In this document: in pieces, positions 17,234 to 25,286 of the stretch
How positions within the stretch are numbered: the first letter of the stretch is position 1
Layout of the letters: each line of letters starts with the position of its first letter
The notes under the pieces: generated by a model
Database searches by the model: none
Told to the model about the DNA's origin: nothing
Seen by the model: only the letters and a program-made list of their open reading frames with translations
Program-made: the position numbers and the translations under genes
Source of the DNA: CAIQPS01 sp963721365
Lineage (GTDB): Bacteria; Actinomycetota; Thermoleophilia; RBG-16-64-13
Assembly: GCA_963721365.1 (NCBI GenBank)
Contig: CAVRJE010000028.1
Span: 1-64,000, forward strand
DNA length: 64,000 bases
Reading direction: 5' to 3'

Positions 17234-18733
17234 ATGTCCGACGAACGTGGGAAGAATCCAGAGCTTAAGGACGTAGACGATGTGGCTGGCGGTGATTCCG
17301 TCAGTCGCCGGAGCTTTCTGAAGATCGCCGGAGTCGCCGGGGCGACCGTCGGCGCAGGGGCGGGTCTAGGCGGCCTGATCGCTGCCTGCGGCGGCAACGA
17401 GACCACAACCACGACGGCAGCGCCCGCCACAACCACGACGGCAGCGCCGGCCACCACCACCACGTCGGCAGCGCCGGCCACCACCACCACGTCGGCCGCT
17501 GTAGAGAAGGGCCGCGAGATCAAGGTGGGGGTGGTCTCACCGGTCACGGGGCCCATCGCCATCTTCGCGATCGCCGACAAGTGGGGCATCGACCTGGTCA
17601 AGGAATTCCTGGGCGACGAGATGGTGCTCGGAGACGGCAAGCTCCACAAGGTGAGCTGGTTGCTCCGAGACACTCAGTCCGACGACAGCCGGGCCTCCCA
17701 GGTGACGTCGGACCTCATCCTCAACGACAAGGTCGATATCCTGAGCGTGGGCGGCAGCCCCACGACCGCGGTGCCGGCCGCCGTTATGGCCGAGACGAAC
17801 AAGACGCCCATTGTGTGCAGCAACTGCCCGTGGGGCGCAATCGTCTTCGGCCGGTATCCGGACCTGAAGAACCCGGCGGATTGCCCGGACAAGTACGTCT
17901 TCGGCAGTCTCTTCGGCGTGGAGCAGGGCACCGCCGCCCTGATAAGCGTGCTGAACAAGCTCACCACCAACAAGAAGGCGGGACTTTTCCTCGGGAACAC
18001 CCTCGACACTCAGGCGTGGCAGACTCCAGGCATCGGCTTTGAGGACAGCCTCAAGGCGGCCGGGTACACAGTCGTGAATCCAGGCTATTTCAACCTGGGG
18101 ACCGAGGACTTCACCTCCATGATCAGCCAGTACAAGAAAGCCGGCTGCGAGATCAACGTCGGCTCCAACCCGGGCAAGGACTTCCCGAACTTCTGGACCC
18201 AGTGCGCGCAGCAAGGCTACAAGCCGACGGTCTGCAACGAGATGATCGGGCTGGGGGCCTACTCGGACCAGTTGGCCATGGGCGCGGCGGCCTACGGCAT
18301 CATCCAGATCTTCACCTGGCACGCGTCGTGGCCGTACAGCGACTTCATCAGCGGAATGACGAACGCCCAGTTGGCCACCCGGTACGAGAAGGACTTCAAC
18401 GCGCCATGGGACCAGTTCATCACCGGATACATGCGCAATGGCTGGGTTGTAGACGTGCTCAAGAGGACCAAGAATCTCGACGACAAAGAGAGCATCGTTG
18501 AGGCTCTCAAGACCACGAAACTCGAGCTGATCACCGGCCCGATCGATCTCACGTCGCCCGTCGACCCCGCCGGCCTGCACGTCACCCCGCTTATCTGGAA
18601 GCAGCCGATCTCGCTCGGCCAGCTGCAGAAAGGCACCAAATGGCCGGTCGAGGCTCCGATGGTGGCCGCGGTCGACGCGCCGGGAGTCACCGAGGCCGAT
18701 CTTGCCAAACCTTTCCTGATCGAATGGAAGTAG
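17234..18733 (+). CDS. Tat-exported ABC transporter substrate-binding lipoprotein (periplasmic binding protein type 1)
   Basis: A 499-residue binding protein of the LivJ-like Peripla_BP_6 group. It starts with a twin-arginine signal, SRRSFLKIAGVAG, and a lipobox, LIAACGG. A low-complexity linker made of repeated TTTTAAPA units (about residues 56-90) then leads to the ligand-binding domain, which begins EIKVGVVSPVTGPIAIFAIA. It should capture an organic solute such as an amino acid, amide or aromatic acid at the membrane face. No permease or ATPase gene lies in the window, so its partners are elsewhere. AGGGGGAAG five bases before ATG at 17234 sets the start, and a strong hairpin follows the stop. 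Confidence 0.92.
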   Translation: MSDERGKNPELKDVDDVAGGDSVSRRSFLKIAGVAGATVGAGAGLGGLIAACGGNETTTTTAAPATTTTAAPATTTTSAAPATTTTSAAVEKGREIKVGVVSPVTGPIAIFAIADKWGIDLVKEFLGDEMVLGDGKLHKVSWLLRDTQSDDSRASQVTSDLILNDKVDILSVGGSPTTAVPAAVMAETNKTPIVCSNCPWGAIVFGRYPDLKNPADCPDKYVFGSLFGVEQGTAALISVLNKLTTNKKAGLFLGNTLDTQAWQTPGIGFEDSLKAAGYTVVNPGYFNLGTEDFTSMISQYKKAGCEINVGSNPGKDFPNFWTQCAQQGYKPTVCNEMIGLGAYSDQLAMGAAAYGIIQIFTWHASWPYSDFISGMTNAQLATRYEKDFNAPWDQFITGYMRNGWVVDVLKRTKNLDDKESIVEALKTTKLELITGPIDLTSPVDPAGLHVTPLIWKQPISLGQLQKGTKWPVEAPMVAAVDAPGVTEADLAKPFLIEWK

Positions 18734-18768
18734 CGGCCGCGTAGCAGGTCCCCAGAAGCGTCTCTGGT

Positions 18769-18802
18769 AGCGGCGTCGCCGTTGGGAAACGGCGACGCCG
18801 CT
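18769..18802 (+). terminator. Hairpin terminator after the substrate-binding protein gene
   Basis: The 15-base arm AGCGGCGTCGCCGTT (18769-18783) pairs with AACGGCGACGCCGCT (18788-18802) across a four-base loop. The following T-tract is weak, so it may act as an mRNA 3' stabiliser as much as an intrinsic terminator. Confidence 0.7.
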
Positions 18803-18945
18803 CTGGTTCACGCCTCTACTTGTACGCGCCGGCGCCCAGTCCAGCATCCACCACCGCCTTTTCAGCGCCCGCAGAACCGGACTGGGAGATCTTGGCGCCG
18901 GTTGCTAGTTCACCGCCCGCCGCCCAAGAAGAGGCGTCGCGTCGC

Positions 18946-19574
18946 TCAGCCGGCAGGCGCCGGTAGCTGGTCGCCGCCCTTGGCGAACAGCATGTCCCGA
19001 CCCCAGACCCCCTCGAGGTGAAAGAGGCCCGATGCTTCCATCTGTTCGAGAGCCCTTTCCTGGCTCATGTGCCCCGGATCCATGAAGAGGTGGCCGTCCG
19101 GCTTGAGCACGCGCCCGATGTCGGAGAGCAGCCCCTCCTTGTCTCGGACGGCGTGAAAGGTGTCGATCAACAGGACGACGTCCACCGAGCCCGTGGGGAT
19201 GGCCACCGGGTGAGACTCGAGAAGGACCGTGTACACGTTGTCGAGGCCTTCGTGCGCAGCCTTTTGACGCACCGCCTGGAGCGCCAGCCGCTCCACGTCC
19301 ACCGCGAAAACCCGGCCGACCCGCCGGCCCTTCCGCCCCTGACGGCCCTTGCCACCGGGATGGTGACTCTTCCAGGTCCACATCCCCAGTCAACGACCGT
19401 CTCCCCGGGCTGGGGAGCTGCACGCCCCAGTTGCTTGCCGGGGGCGCCGATGTGAAGGACGTCCCGGACGCGGTATTGCAGGAGCATGGCTCGATACAAC
19501 CTGCTCGCGCTTGCCTTCGGCGCCTGTTGCGCTGGCATCGTTCGCTCCTTGGCTCGTAGCCCCTCCACGGCCAT
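18946..19574 (-). CDS. Class I SAM-dependent methyltransferase
   Basis: About 205 residues with a SAM-binding glycine motif (VVDWGCGPGRVTIPVA), an acidic loop (VFAVDVERLALQ) and post-motifs DVVLLIDTFHAVRDKEGLL and IGRVLKPDGHLFMDPGHM. The frame changes once near 19310. The substrate is not deducible. After the stop at 18946 another minus-strand frame stays open to a TAG at 18816 and could encode about 45 more residues (ending AVVDAGLGAGAYK) if one base is missing here. The gene faces away from the NYN gene, sharing a 111-base promoter gap. Confidence 0.75.
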
Positions 19575-19685
19575 GCTACCGGGGAGGCGGGGTCTTCCGC
19601 AACGACAGGAATAAACGAATCGTGCAAGAATTCCCCCAACAAAGCACGATCAGGTGCATTTCCGAGGAAGGAGCACCGAACACAT

Positions 19686-20450
19686 ATGACAGAGCACGAG
19701 CGCACCCTCGCCGTCTTCATCGACTTCGAGAACCTGGCCATAGGCTTCAAACACCGCCGCGGCGAGTTCGACATCCACAAGATCCTCGAGCGTCTGGTGG
19801 AAAAAGGCAAGGTTATCGTCAAGAAGGCCTACGCCGACTGGGGCGAGTACAAGCAGTACACCAAGCCGCTCCACGAGAACGCCATCGAGCTCATCGAGAT
19901 CCCCCGCCGGAGCATGACCGGCAAGAACTCGGCCGACATCCGGCTGGCTGTGGACGCAATGGACCTCGCTTGGTCCAAGGAACACATCGACACCTTCGTG
20001 ATCGTCTCCGGCGACTCCGATTTCTCGCCGTTGGTCTCGAAGCTCAAGGAGAACGGCAAGCACGTCATCGGCATCGGGATGAAAGAGTCCACGTCGGACC
20101 TACTCTCGGGCAACTGCGACGAGTTCATCTTCTACGAGGACCTGGAAAAGCAGGCGGTCACGCCCACCACTCCAGGCCCGCAGGCCGTCGACGTGCCGCC
20201 GGAGAAGAAAGAGGTCTTCGACCTGATGCTCGAATCGATCGGCGCCCTCATCCGCGAGAACAAGGACCCCATCTTCGCGTCCATGGTCAAAGACACCATG
20301 CAGCGCAAGAAGCCCTCGTTCAACGAGTCGGCCTACGGCTATCGCAGCTTCAGCAACCTGCTCATCGACGCCGAGAAGCGGGGCCTCATCAAGCTGCATC
20401 GCGACAAGAAGGCCGGCTGGACTTACGTGATAGAGGGGTTCGTAGAGTAG
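19686..20450 (+). CDS. NYN/LabA (DUF88) nuclease-like protein with LOTUS/OST-HTH domain
   Basis: A 254-residue protein with an N-terminal NYN domain of the PIN-like fold. Acidic positions expected of a metal-dependent RNase are visible in LAVFIDFENLAIGF, GKNSADIRLAVDAMDL and FVIVSGDSDFSPLVSKL. After a linker at about 160-175 comes a C-terminal LOTUS/OST-HTH-like domain (ASMVKDTMQRKKPSFNES, YRSFSNLLIDAEKRGLIKL), which in this family binds RNA. It probably takes part in RNA turnover or control; bacterial members are poorly characterised. GGAAGGAG lies just upstream of ATG at 19686. The frame is clean. Confidence 0.92.
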   Translation: MTEHERTLAVFIDFENLAIGFKHRRGEFDIHKILERLVEKGKVIVKKAYADWGEYKQYTKPLHENAIELIEIPRRSMTGKNSADIRLAVDAMDLAWSKEHIDTFVIVSGDSDFSPLVSKLKENGKHVIGIGMKESTSDLLSGNCDEFIFYEDLEKQAVTPTTPGPQAVDVPPEKKEVFDLMLESIGALIRENKDPIFASMVKDTMQRKKPSFNESAYGYRSFSNLLIDAEKRGLIKLHRDKKAGWTYVIEGFVE

Positions 20451-20462
20451 AGGGACCTCCCA

Positions 20463-20730
20463 TCGACTCGTACGACGTCGTCATCGTCGGCGCCGGAGCG
20501 GCCGGGTGCGCCGCTGCGCTCAGTCTGCCGGCGGGCGTCCGCGGGTTGATGGTGGAGCGGGCGCGTCCAGGCTCCGAACGATGCTGCGGTGGTCCGCCAA
20601 CCCCAACAAGGACTACGAGGAGCAGTTTGAACCTCTGGCTCGCCGGGTCTTGGTGAAGACCATCAAGGCGCGGGTCATCTTCTCCCCCGCCGTCCGGTCA
20701 TGGGCGCTGAGACTGCCGTGGTGTCCGTAG
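20463..20730 (+). pseudogene. Geranylgeranyl-reductase-like flavoprotein, internally deleted remnant
   Basis: The first 45 codons are the FAD-binding start of a geranylgeranyl reductase-type enzyme (YDVVIVGAGAAGCAAALSL, then ERCCGG). After a frame change the last 40 codons resemble the tail of the same family (EPLARRVLVKTIKARVIFSP, RLPWCP). The roughly 250 residues expected between them are missing, and no start codon with a ribosome site is visible. It looks like a gene with a large internal deletion lying right after the NYN gene. Confidence 0.6.
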
Positions 20731-20784
20731 TCACGGTACTATGGGCGACGGCGGTCGGGGAATGAGTCTCCTGGAGGGGTTCGG

Positions 20785-22369
20785 GTGATCACCTACTACA
20801 AGTCGAGGTTCCTGTCTCCACCTGTGGTCTACGTCCAGCATGACGAAAGTTGGAAGAGCTACGCCCCCGGAGGCAGGATCCAGAACAATCTCGGCCCTCT
20901 CCCGAGCCACATTCTCCAGAACGTCGAGGAAGTGAGTTACGTAGAGGTCGAGGACCTGGTGCGAGAGTACTCGGCAGAGGCCGGCAGACTCGAGGCCGAA
21001 CGTCGTCTGCCGCCGCCCGAATGGGGCATCGGGGGCTGGCTGATCTTGCCGATCATCGGTCTCTTCGTGTCGTGCATCGGTTCGCTCTACTCGCTCTTCC
21101 GCGAGGTCATCCCGATCTTGCGGTCCTGGGACACGTTCACGTCGCCCGACTCCTCGTTGTACCACCCACTCCTGGGGCCCTACTTCGGCTTCATCACGTT
21201 CATAGATGTCGCCATCTTTGTGGTCTCCATATTCCTGCTTGTGCTCATCTTCAAGAGAAAACACATCCTTCCGACGATCATCATCTACGCATACACGGCT
21301 TTCGTCTTCGTGACGTTGGTGGACTTCGTTGCCGTTGTGACCTTCATCTACCAGTTCATGGCCGAGCGGGGAGACGCCGCTGAAGCATCGAGTTTCGTCA
21401 CCCAGGGAATAGTGGATGTCGTGCTGCGAGGGATCATCACGTGCGGCATCTGGATCCCGTACTTCCTGTACTCCAAGCGGGTCCGCAACACGTTCGACCA
21501 GCCCTGGAACAGCAAACGAGCGGCTCTATCTCACACCACTTCTCGCGCGGCCACCTGGCCGCGCTCGCGGCTGAGGCCTCGTCCCCGGCCACCGCCCCGA
21601 CGGTGGTGCGTCGGCGAGGCCGACCTGATCGCCGATGCTGCCGCCGAAGATGCGGGACCTGCGGAGGTGCCTGTCGAGGAGGCGCCGCAGCCGCTCGGTA
21701 CCGGGGAGCGGCCCATGAGCGCGCCTACCCCGCAATCCAGGATCCTCCTGATCCCCCTGGTGGCCATCATGGTCATCATCCTCGGGGTGGTCATCGGGCT
21801 GGGCGTCTGGCGCTCCGCCAATCCGCCGCAGGTGGCGAACCCGGTGACCGTCACCACCGATGCGAACGGCAACACGTTGAAGCACTACTCCAATACGGCC
21901 ACCGGTTTCTCGTTCGACTATCCGGCCGACTGGGTGTTGGATAGCAGCCGGGCCCCGGGCTCGCTCCCAGGTTTCCAGGTGAACGTGCGTGATCCACAAG
22001 GCGCGAGGATCGACAATGAGGCCGGTCGATGGATTCATGGTGGTCGCTTACGACTCGTCTACCGTCGAGGCGTTGCCCGATCCTTCAGAACTGCATTCCA
22101 CGGTCGAGACGAATATTCAAGCGAGTGCCGCCGCTCAAGGCTACGAGATCCTTACGGATGTGACCGACGTGACCATCAACGGCATGCCCGCCGTTACGGT
22201 GACGTGCAAGCTGCCAATGCCGAGCGGGGAGAAGTTCACGGCGCCCATGTACTACCTGATCGGCGCAGATCGCCTGTACTTCGTCATGTTGTCGTTCACG
22301 GAGGATTCTTCGGACACCACCAAGCCCAAGGTGGAAGCCATCCTTAACAGCCTCAATCACCAACCGTAA
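20785..22369 (+). CDS. DUF2569-type membrane protein with an anchored PsbP-like C-terminal domain
   Basis: The N-terminal part has four hydrophobic helices; the first, GIGGWLILPIIGLFVSCIGS, carries the GGWLIL signature of DUF2569. A charged, Ala/Pro/Glu-rich linker (about residues 240-310) leads to another membrane helix (ILLIPLVAIMVIILGVVIGL). An outside domain follows, starting with HYSNTATGFSFDYPADW, a PsbP/DUF1795-like motif. The frame changes near 22,010, and the linker probably holds two compensating changes (about 21,505-21,600), because another frame there reads more like protein. GTG at 20785 follows GGAGGGG. Function unknown; the gene could also be two fused by error. Confidence 0.65.
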
Positions 22370-22373
22370 CCTT

Positions 22374-22816
22374 CTAGCTCATCTTGTGGGCGTGCTGCTC
22401 CCAGTCCGGTACCTTCTCGCCCACCAGCGCCAGAAAGAAGTAGACGGTGGAGTCTCCCATGAACTTGAAGTCGTGCTTGACGGTTGCGGCCTGCTTCTCG
22501 TAGCTCCCGAGCGACTGCAGGTACTTGTCGAAGCCGCCGAACGACTTGTCGACTTCCTCGATCTTGCCCGCGTTGTCGATGACGGCCTCGATCTTGCGGC
22601 GGTTGCGAATGACCCGGGGTCGGTAACCAGCCTCTCGACGTCGTCGGGACCCATGTTCGCTACCTTCTGGATGTCGAAGCCGGCGAAGGCGTCGCGGATG
22701 CCCTCCCACTTCGATTCCACCACCTTCCAGTTGATGCCGGTGGTCATGATGATCTTGGTCATGGCCTCGAGGTAGCCCGAAGCCGAGGTGGGCTTGGTGA
22801 AGGGACCGTGCGGCAT
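22374..22816 (-). CDS. DNA-3-methyladenine glycosylase I (Tag)-like protein
   Basis: About 147 residues matching the helical core of Tag-family glycosylases: IIMTTGINWKVVESKW, LVTDPRVIRNRRKIEAVIDN, and FKFMGDSTVYFFLALVG. Tag removes alkylated bases from DNA. This copy is shorter than classical Tag (about 190), and the Cys/His zinc ligands near both ends are not seen, so its activity is uncertain. The frame changes once near 22,615. ATG at 22816 follows CAGGAGG. It converges on the DUF2569 gene, with only four bases between stops. Confidence 0.72.
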
Positions 22817-22919
22817 GGCGCGCCTCCTGTCTTCGTACGTGCCTTGGGCGAGCAGTGATCGTTGCCGCCACAGTACCCGGTGCAGCCGGCCTTTAGACGG
22901 GCGACTCCGGCTCGCTGCC

Positions 22920-22961
22920 CAAAAAGAAGGCCCCGCCCCGGCTTTCGCCGAGGGCGGGGCC
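22920..22961 (-). terminator. Intrinsic terminator of the CoA-transferase operon
   Basis: GGCCCCGCCC (22929-22938) pairs perfectly with GGGCGGGGCC (22952-22961). Read on the minus strand, the hairpin is followed by TTCTTTTTGG, giving a good U-tract. It lies about 40 bases after the stop of the CoA-transferase beta subunit gene. Confidence 0.85.
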
Positions 22962-23004
22962 AACCTTTCTGTCACTGCCTCCAAGGGCTCACGGGCCCTC
23001 GGCG

Positions 23005-23775
23005 CTACGCCCTGCCTATGACCACCTTCAGCGGGTCCACCTCGTCGCGCAGGATGCGCAGTTCTTCGGCGGTCGGCGCTCCGGTGCGGCCGATCTCCTT
23101 GGGGATCACCAGCTCGAAGCCGGTGTTCTCCTTGACTTGGTCGAGTTCCACGCCCGGGTTGAGCGACTCGATCATCATGGCCTTGGTCTCCGGGTCGAAG
23201 CCCATGACCGCCAGGTCGGTGATGATCTTGTAGGGGCCGCCCTCGGGCAAGCCGGCCGCTTCGCGGGCGCCGGCGCCGGTGAGGAAGCCGGGCGAGGTGA
23301 TGAAGTCGCACTTCGCGGCAAAGCGGTCTTTGCTGTGGACGGTCATGATCATCGTCCGCCAGCAGAGGGACGCGAAGTCGTTGGCGCCGCCGCTGCCCGG
23401 GAACCGGACCTTCGGCTTGTAGTAGTCCCCGACCATCGTCGAGTTGATGTTGCCGTACTTGTCGATCTGGGCGCCGCCCAGGAAGGCGTAGTCCACCTGG
23501 CCGCGAGCGCAGGTGGTCATCATCTCGGACATACCGGCGGCCATGACTGCCTTGTGGAACGTCCGGGAGTCGCCCACGGAGATCGGCATGGACGGCAGCA
23601 GCGGAGCCACGCCGCCTGCCTCGAACAGGATCACGAGGTTGGGTGAGCAGGTCTTCTGCGAAAGCATCGCGGCGGCGCAGGGAGCGCCGGTGCCGACGGC
23701 CACGGTCTTGCCGTCCTCCAGGTACCGGGCGGCCACGCAGATCATCAGTTCCATGGTGTTGTATTCGGGTGCCAT
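23005..23775 (-). CDS. CoA-transferase subunit B (glutaconate CoA-transferase GctB-like)
   Basis: A 256-residue subunit of a family I CoA-transferase. Landmarks are VAVGTGAPCAAAMLSQKTC, NLVILFEAGGVAPLLPSMPI and FLGGAQIDKYGNINSTMVGD. In the family the two subunits together move CoA between acids via a glutamyl-CoA thioester. Glutaconate, 3-oxoacids and aromatic side-chain degradation intermediates are the usual substrates; the right one here is unknown. ATG at 23775 has AAGGAG ten bases upstream; a TTG three codons earlier is too close to that site. It follows the alpha subunit gene in the same operon and ends at a strong terminator. Confidence 0.88.
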   Translation of the reverse strand: MAPEYNTMELMICVAARYLEDGKTVAVGTGAPCAAAMLSQKTCSPNLVILFEAGGVAPLLPSMPISVGDSRTFHKAVMAAGMSEMMTTCARGQVDYAFLGGAQIDKYGNINSTMVGDYYKPKVRFPGSGGANDFASLCWRTMIMTVHSKDRFAAKCDFITSPGFLTGAGAREAAGLPEGGPYKIITDLAVMGFDPETKAMMIESLNPGVELDQVKENTGFELVIPKEIGRTGAPTAEELRILRDEVDPLKVVIGRA

Positions 23776-23805
23776 ATCTCTCAAGCTCCTTCAGCGCGTC
23801 CGCGG

Positions 23806-24789
23806 TCAGTCTTCGATGAGGTTCTCGAGCTTCTGCAGTTCCTCGATGCGCTTCAGGCCGCCGCATTTTTCGATGTATTCCTCGAAGTTCGCGGAGCTGT
23901 AGATGTAGTGATCGAGGAACTTCGCGAACTCTTCCGGGTCCTTCTCCACCTTGAGCCACTGGGCGAGGTGCACTTCGTCGGAGAAGTAGCAGTAGGCCAT
24001 GTTGCCGGGATAGCTGCCGTAAGGAGATTCCACCACGGCATCCACCATGTAGAAGGGGATCGACGTATGTGTGGGGTCCTCGCGGATGACCGAGTTGGGA
24101 ACGATCTTCTCGGTGCTGACGATCAGGTGCTTGGCGGCCCGAGCCAACTCCAGGTCGGCCACGGAGATGCCCTTGATGATCGAGTTGCCGTAGATGTCGG
24201 CCTCGTGCACGTGGATGGCCACCACATCCGGCCAGCAGGCCGGGACAGCCGCGTACTTCTTACCCGTGAATGGGCACTCGATGACTTTGGCGGCCGACAT
24301 CTTGAACGTGTCGGTGCCCAGGAGGCTGCGGATGATCCCGAAGGAGACGCCGTCTGCCGCGGCTTTGAGGCGGGCGTCGAGCGCGTAGTTGGACCACTCG
24401 GTGAGTTGCACATCGCCCGACTGGATGTACTTGCGGGCGTTCGGCGAGAGGCCGCGGGCTTCCAGGCCCACGATGTAGGCGGCGTCGCAGCGGTTGAAGC
24501 ACTTGCCGGCGGCCAACACCTGGAAGTCGTGGGTGGAGGTGTGCCCCAAGAAGCCGAGATTCTTCTTACGCTGGCGGACGATCTCGTGGATGATCGAGTT
24601 GGGGATGCGGTTGGCGCCGAAGCCGCCGGCGGCGAAGTAGTCACCGTCGTGGACGAACTTCTCGACGGCTTCTTTGTCGGTCATCCGCTTGTCGACCATG
24701 GCCCGTGACTTCTGGCGGAAGAACTCGCGCGCCTTGTCCGGATCAGGGTCCGTGAAGATCGGATTGACCCCCTGGTCTAGCACTTCCAT
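23806..24789 (-). CDS. CoA-transferase subunit A (glutaconate CoA-transferase GctA-like)
   Basis: A 327-residue partner of the downstream beta subunit. Family segments include MTDKEAVEKFVHDGDYFAAG, GGFGANRIPNSIIHEIVRQ, and VVAIHVHEADIYGNSIIKG. ATG at 24789 follows AAGGAGAG at about six bases. The pair forms an alpha-beta CoA-transferase, as used in anaerobic amino acid or aromatic acid degradation. Its place beside anaerobic-type redox genes suits a role in acid activation. A large imperfect palindrome lies just upstream of the start. Confidence 0.88.
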   Translation of the reverse strand: MEVLDQGVNPIFTDPDPDKAREFFRQKSRAMVDKRMTDKEAVEKFVHDGDYFAAGGFGANRIPNSIIHEIVRQRKKNLGFLGHTSTHDFQVLAAGKCFNRCDAAYIVGLEARGLSPNARKYIQSGDVQLTEWSNYALDARLKAAADGVSFGIIRSLLGTDTFKMSAAKVIECPFTGKKYAAVPACWPDVVAIHVHEADIYGNSIIKGISVADLELARAAKHLIVSTEKIVPNSVIREDPTHTSIPFYMVDAVVESPYGSYPGNMAYCYFSDEVHLAQWLKVEKDPEEFAKFLDHYIYSSANFEEYIEKCGGLKRIEELQKLENLIED

Positions 24790-25286
24790 ATCCTCTCCTT
24801 GGCGGTCCAAAGGGTGTGAACAACTCGTTTCAGAACGAAGCCACGGCCGCCTAGTGCGTGGTGGACGGTCCGATGCATCGTCCTCAGTCGCGCCCGTAGC
24901 GCTGCTACGGGCGTTCCCTGCGTCCTTGCCTCGCACTCGCCCACCACGTCCCTTGCGGCGAGGCTTCATTCCGAAACGAGTCCTGCATCGCGGACGAGCC
25001 GCCCCCAAACGAGCACATGCCGCAGCGGCCGGGCACTGAGCCCAACCAAATTGTGAAGGCTATCACGAACACTTGCAGGCCGGAAGACGATGACAGGGAG
25101 GGAATCCCGCGCAGCGGGTCGAAGTTCCACGCAACGGCCCGCCGCGCGGGGCCCGGAGTGGTTGTGCCGGGAGACTGCCGGCAGTATGTTTGTGCTAGTG
25201 CGTCTTGCGGTCGAGACAGCCTAGTCTCCGGCCGTTTCCGGTCTGAGGGGTGCCAGAGCGTACGGTCTGCTGAGGAGGGGGTGCGT
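24790..25286. other. Intergenic region between CoA-transferase and cbb3 oxidase operons
   Basis: The two operons diverge here. The left half holds the long palindrome described separately. The right half (24983-25286) shows no gene; it ends in the strong ribosome site GAGGAGGGGG before the oxidase gene. No clear FNR-type TTGAT-N4-ATCAA box was found, although one would be expected for a cbb3 oxidase. Confidence 0.5.
24822..24982. repeat. Long imperfect palindrome (about 160 bp, MITE- or REP-like)
   Basis: The outer arms AACTCGTTTCAGAACGAAGCC (24822-24842) and GGCTTCATTCCGAAACGAGTC (24962-24982) are inverted copies with about three mismatches. The centre is a perfect 10-base hairpin, CGCCCGTAGC (24891-24900) / GCTACGGGCG (24904-24913). 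Between them GTGCGTGGTGG is matched by CCACCACG on the other side. No reading frame is evident. It may be a small non-autonomous mobile element or an extragenic palindromic repeat. Confidence 0.55.

Noticed and set aside
17400..17505. Tandem DNA repeat in the binding protein gene
   Set aside because: It encodes the Thr/Ala-rich linker common after lipoprotein signals in Actinomycetota and needs no separate explanation.
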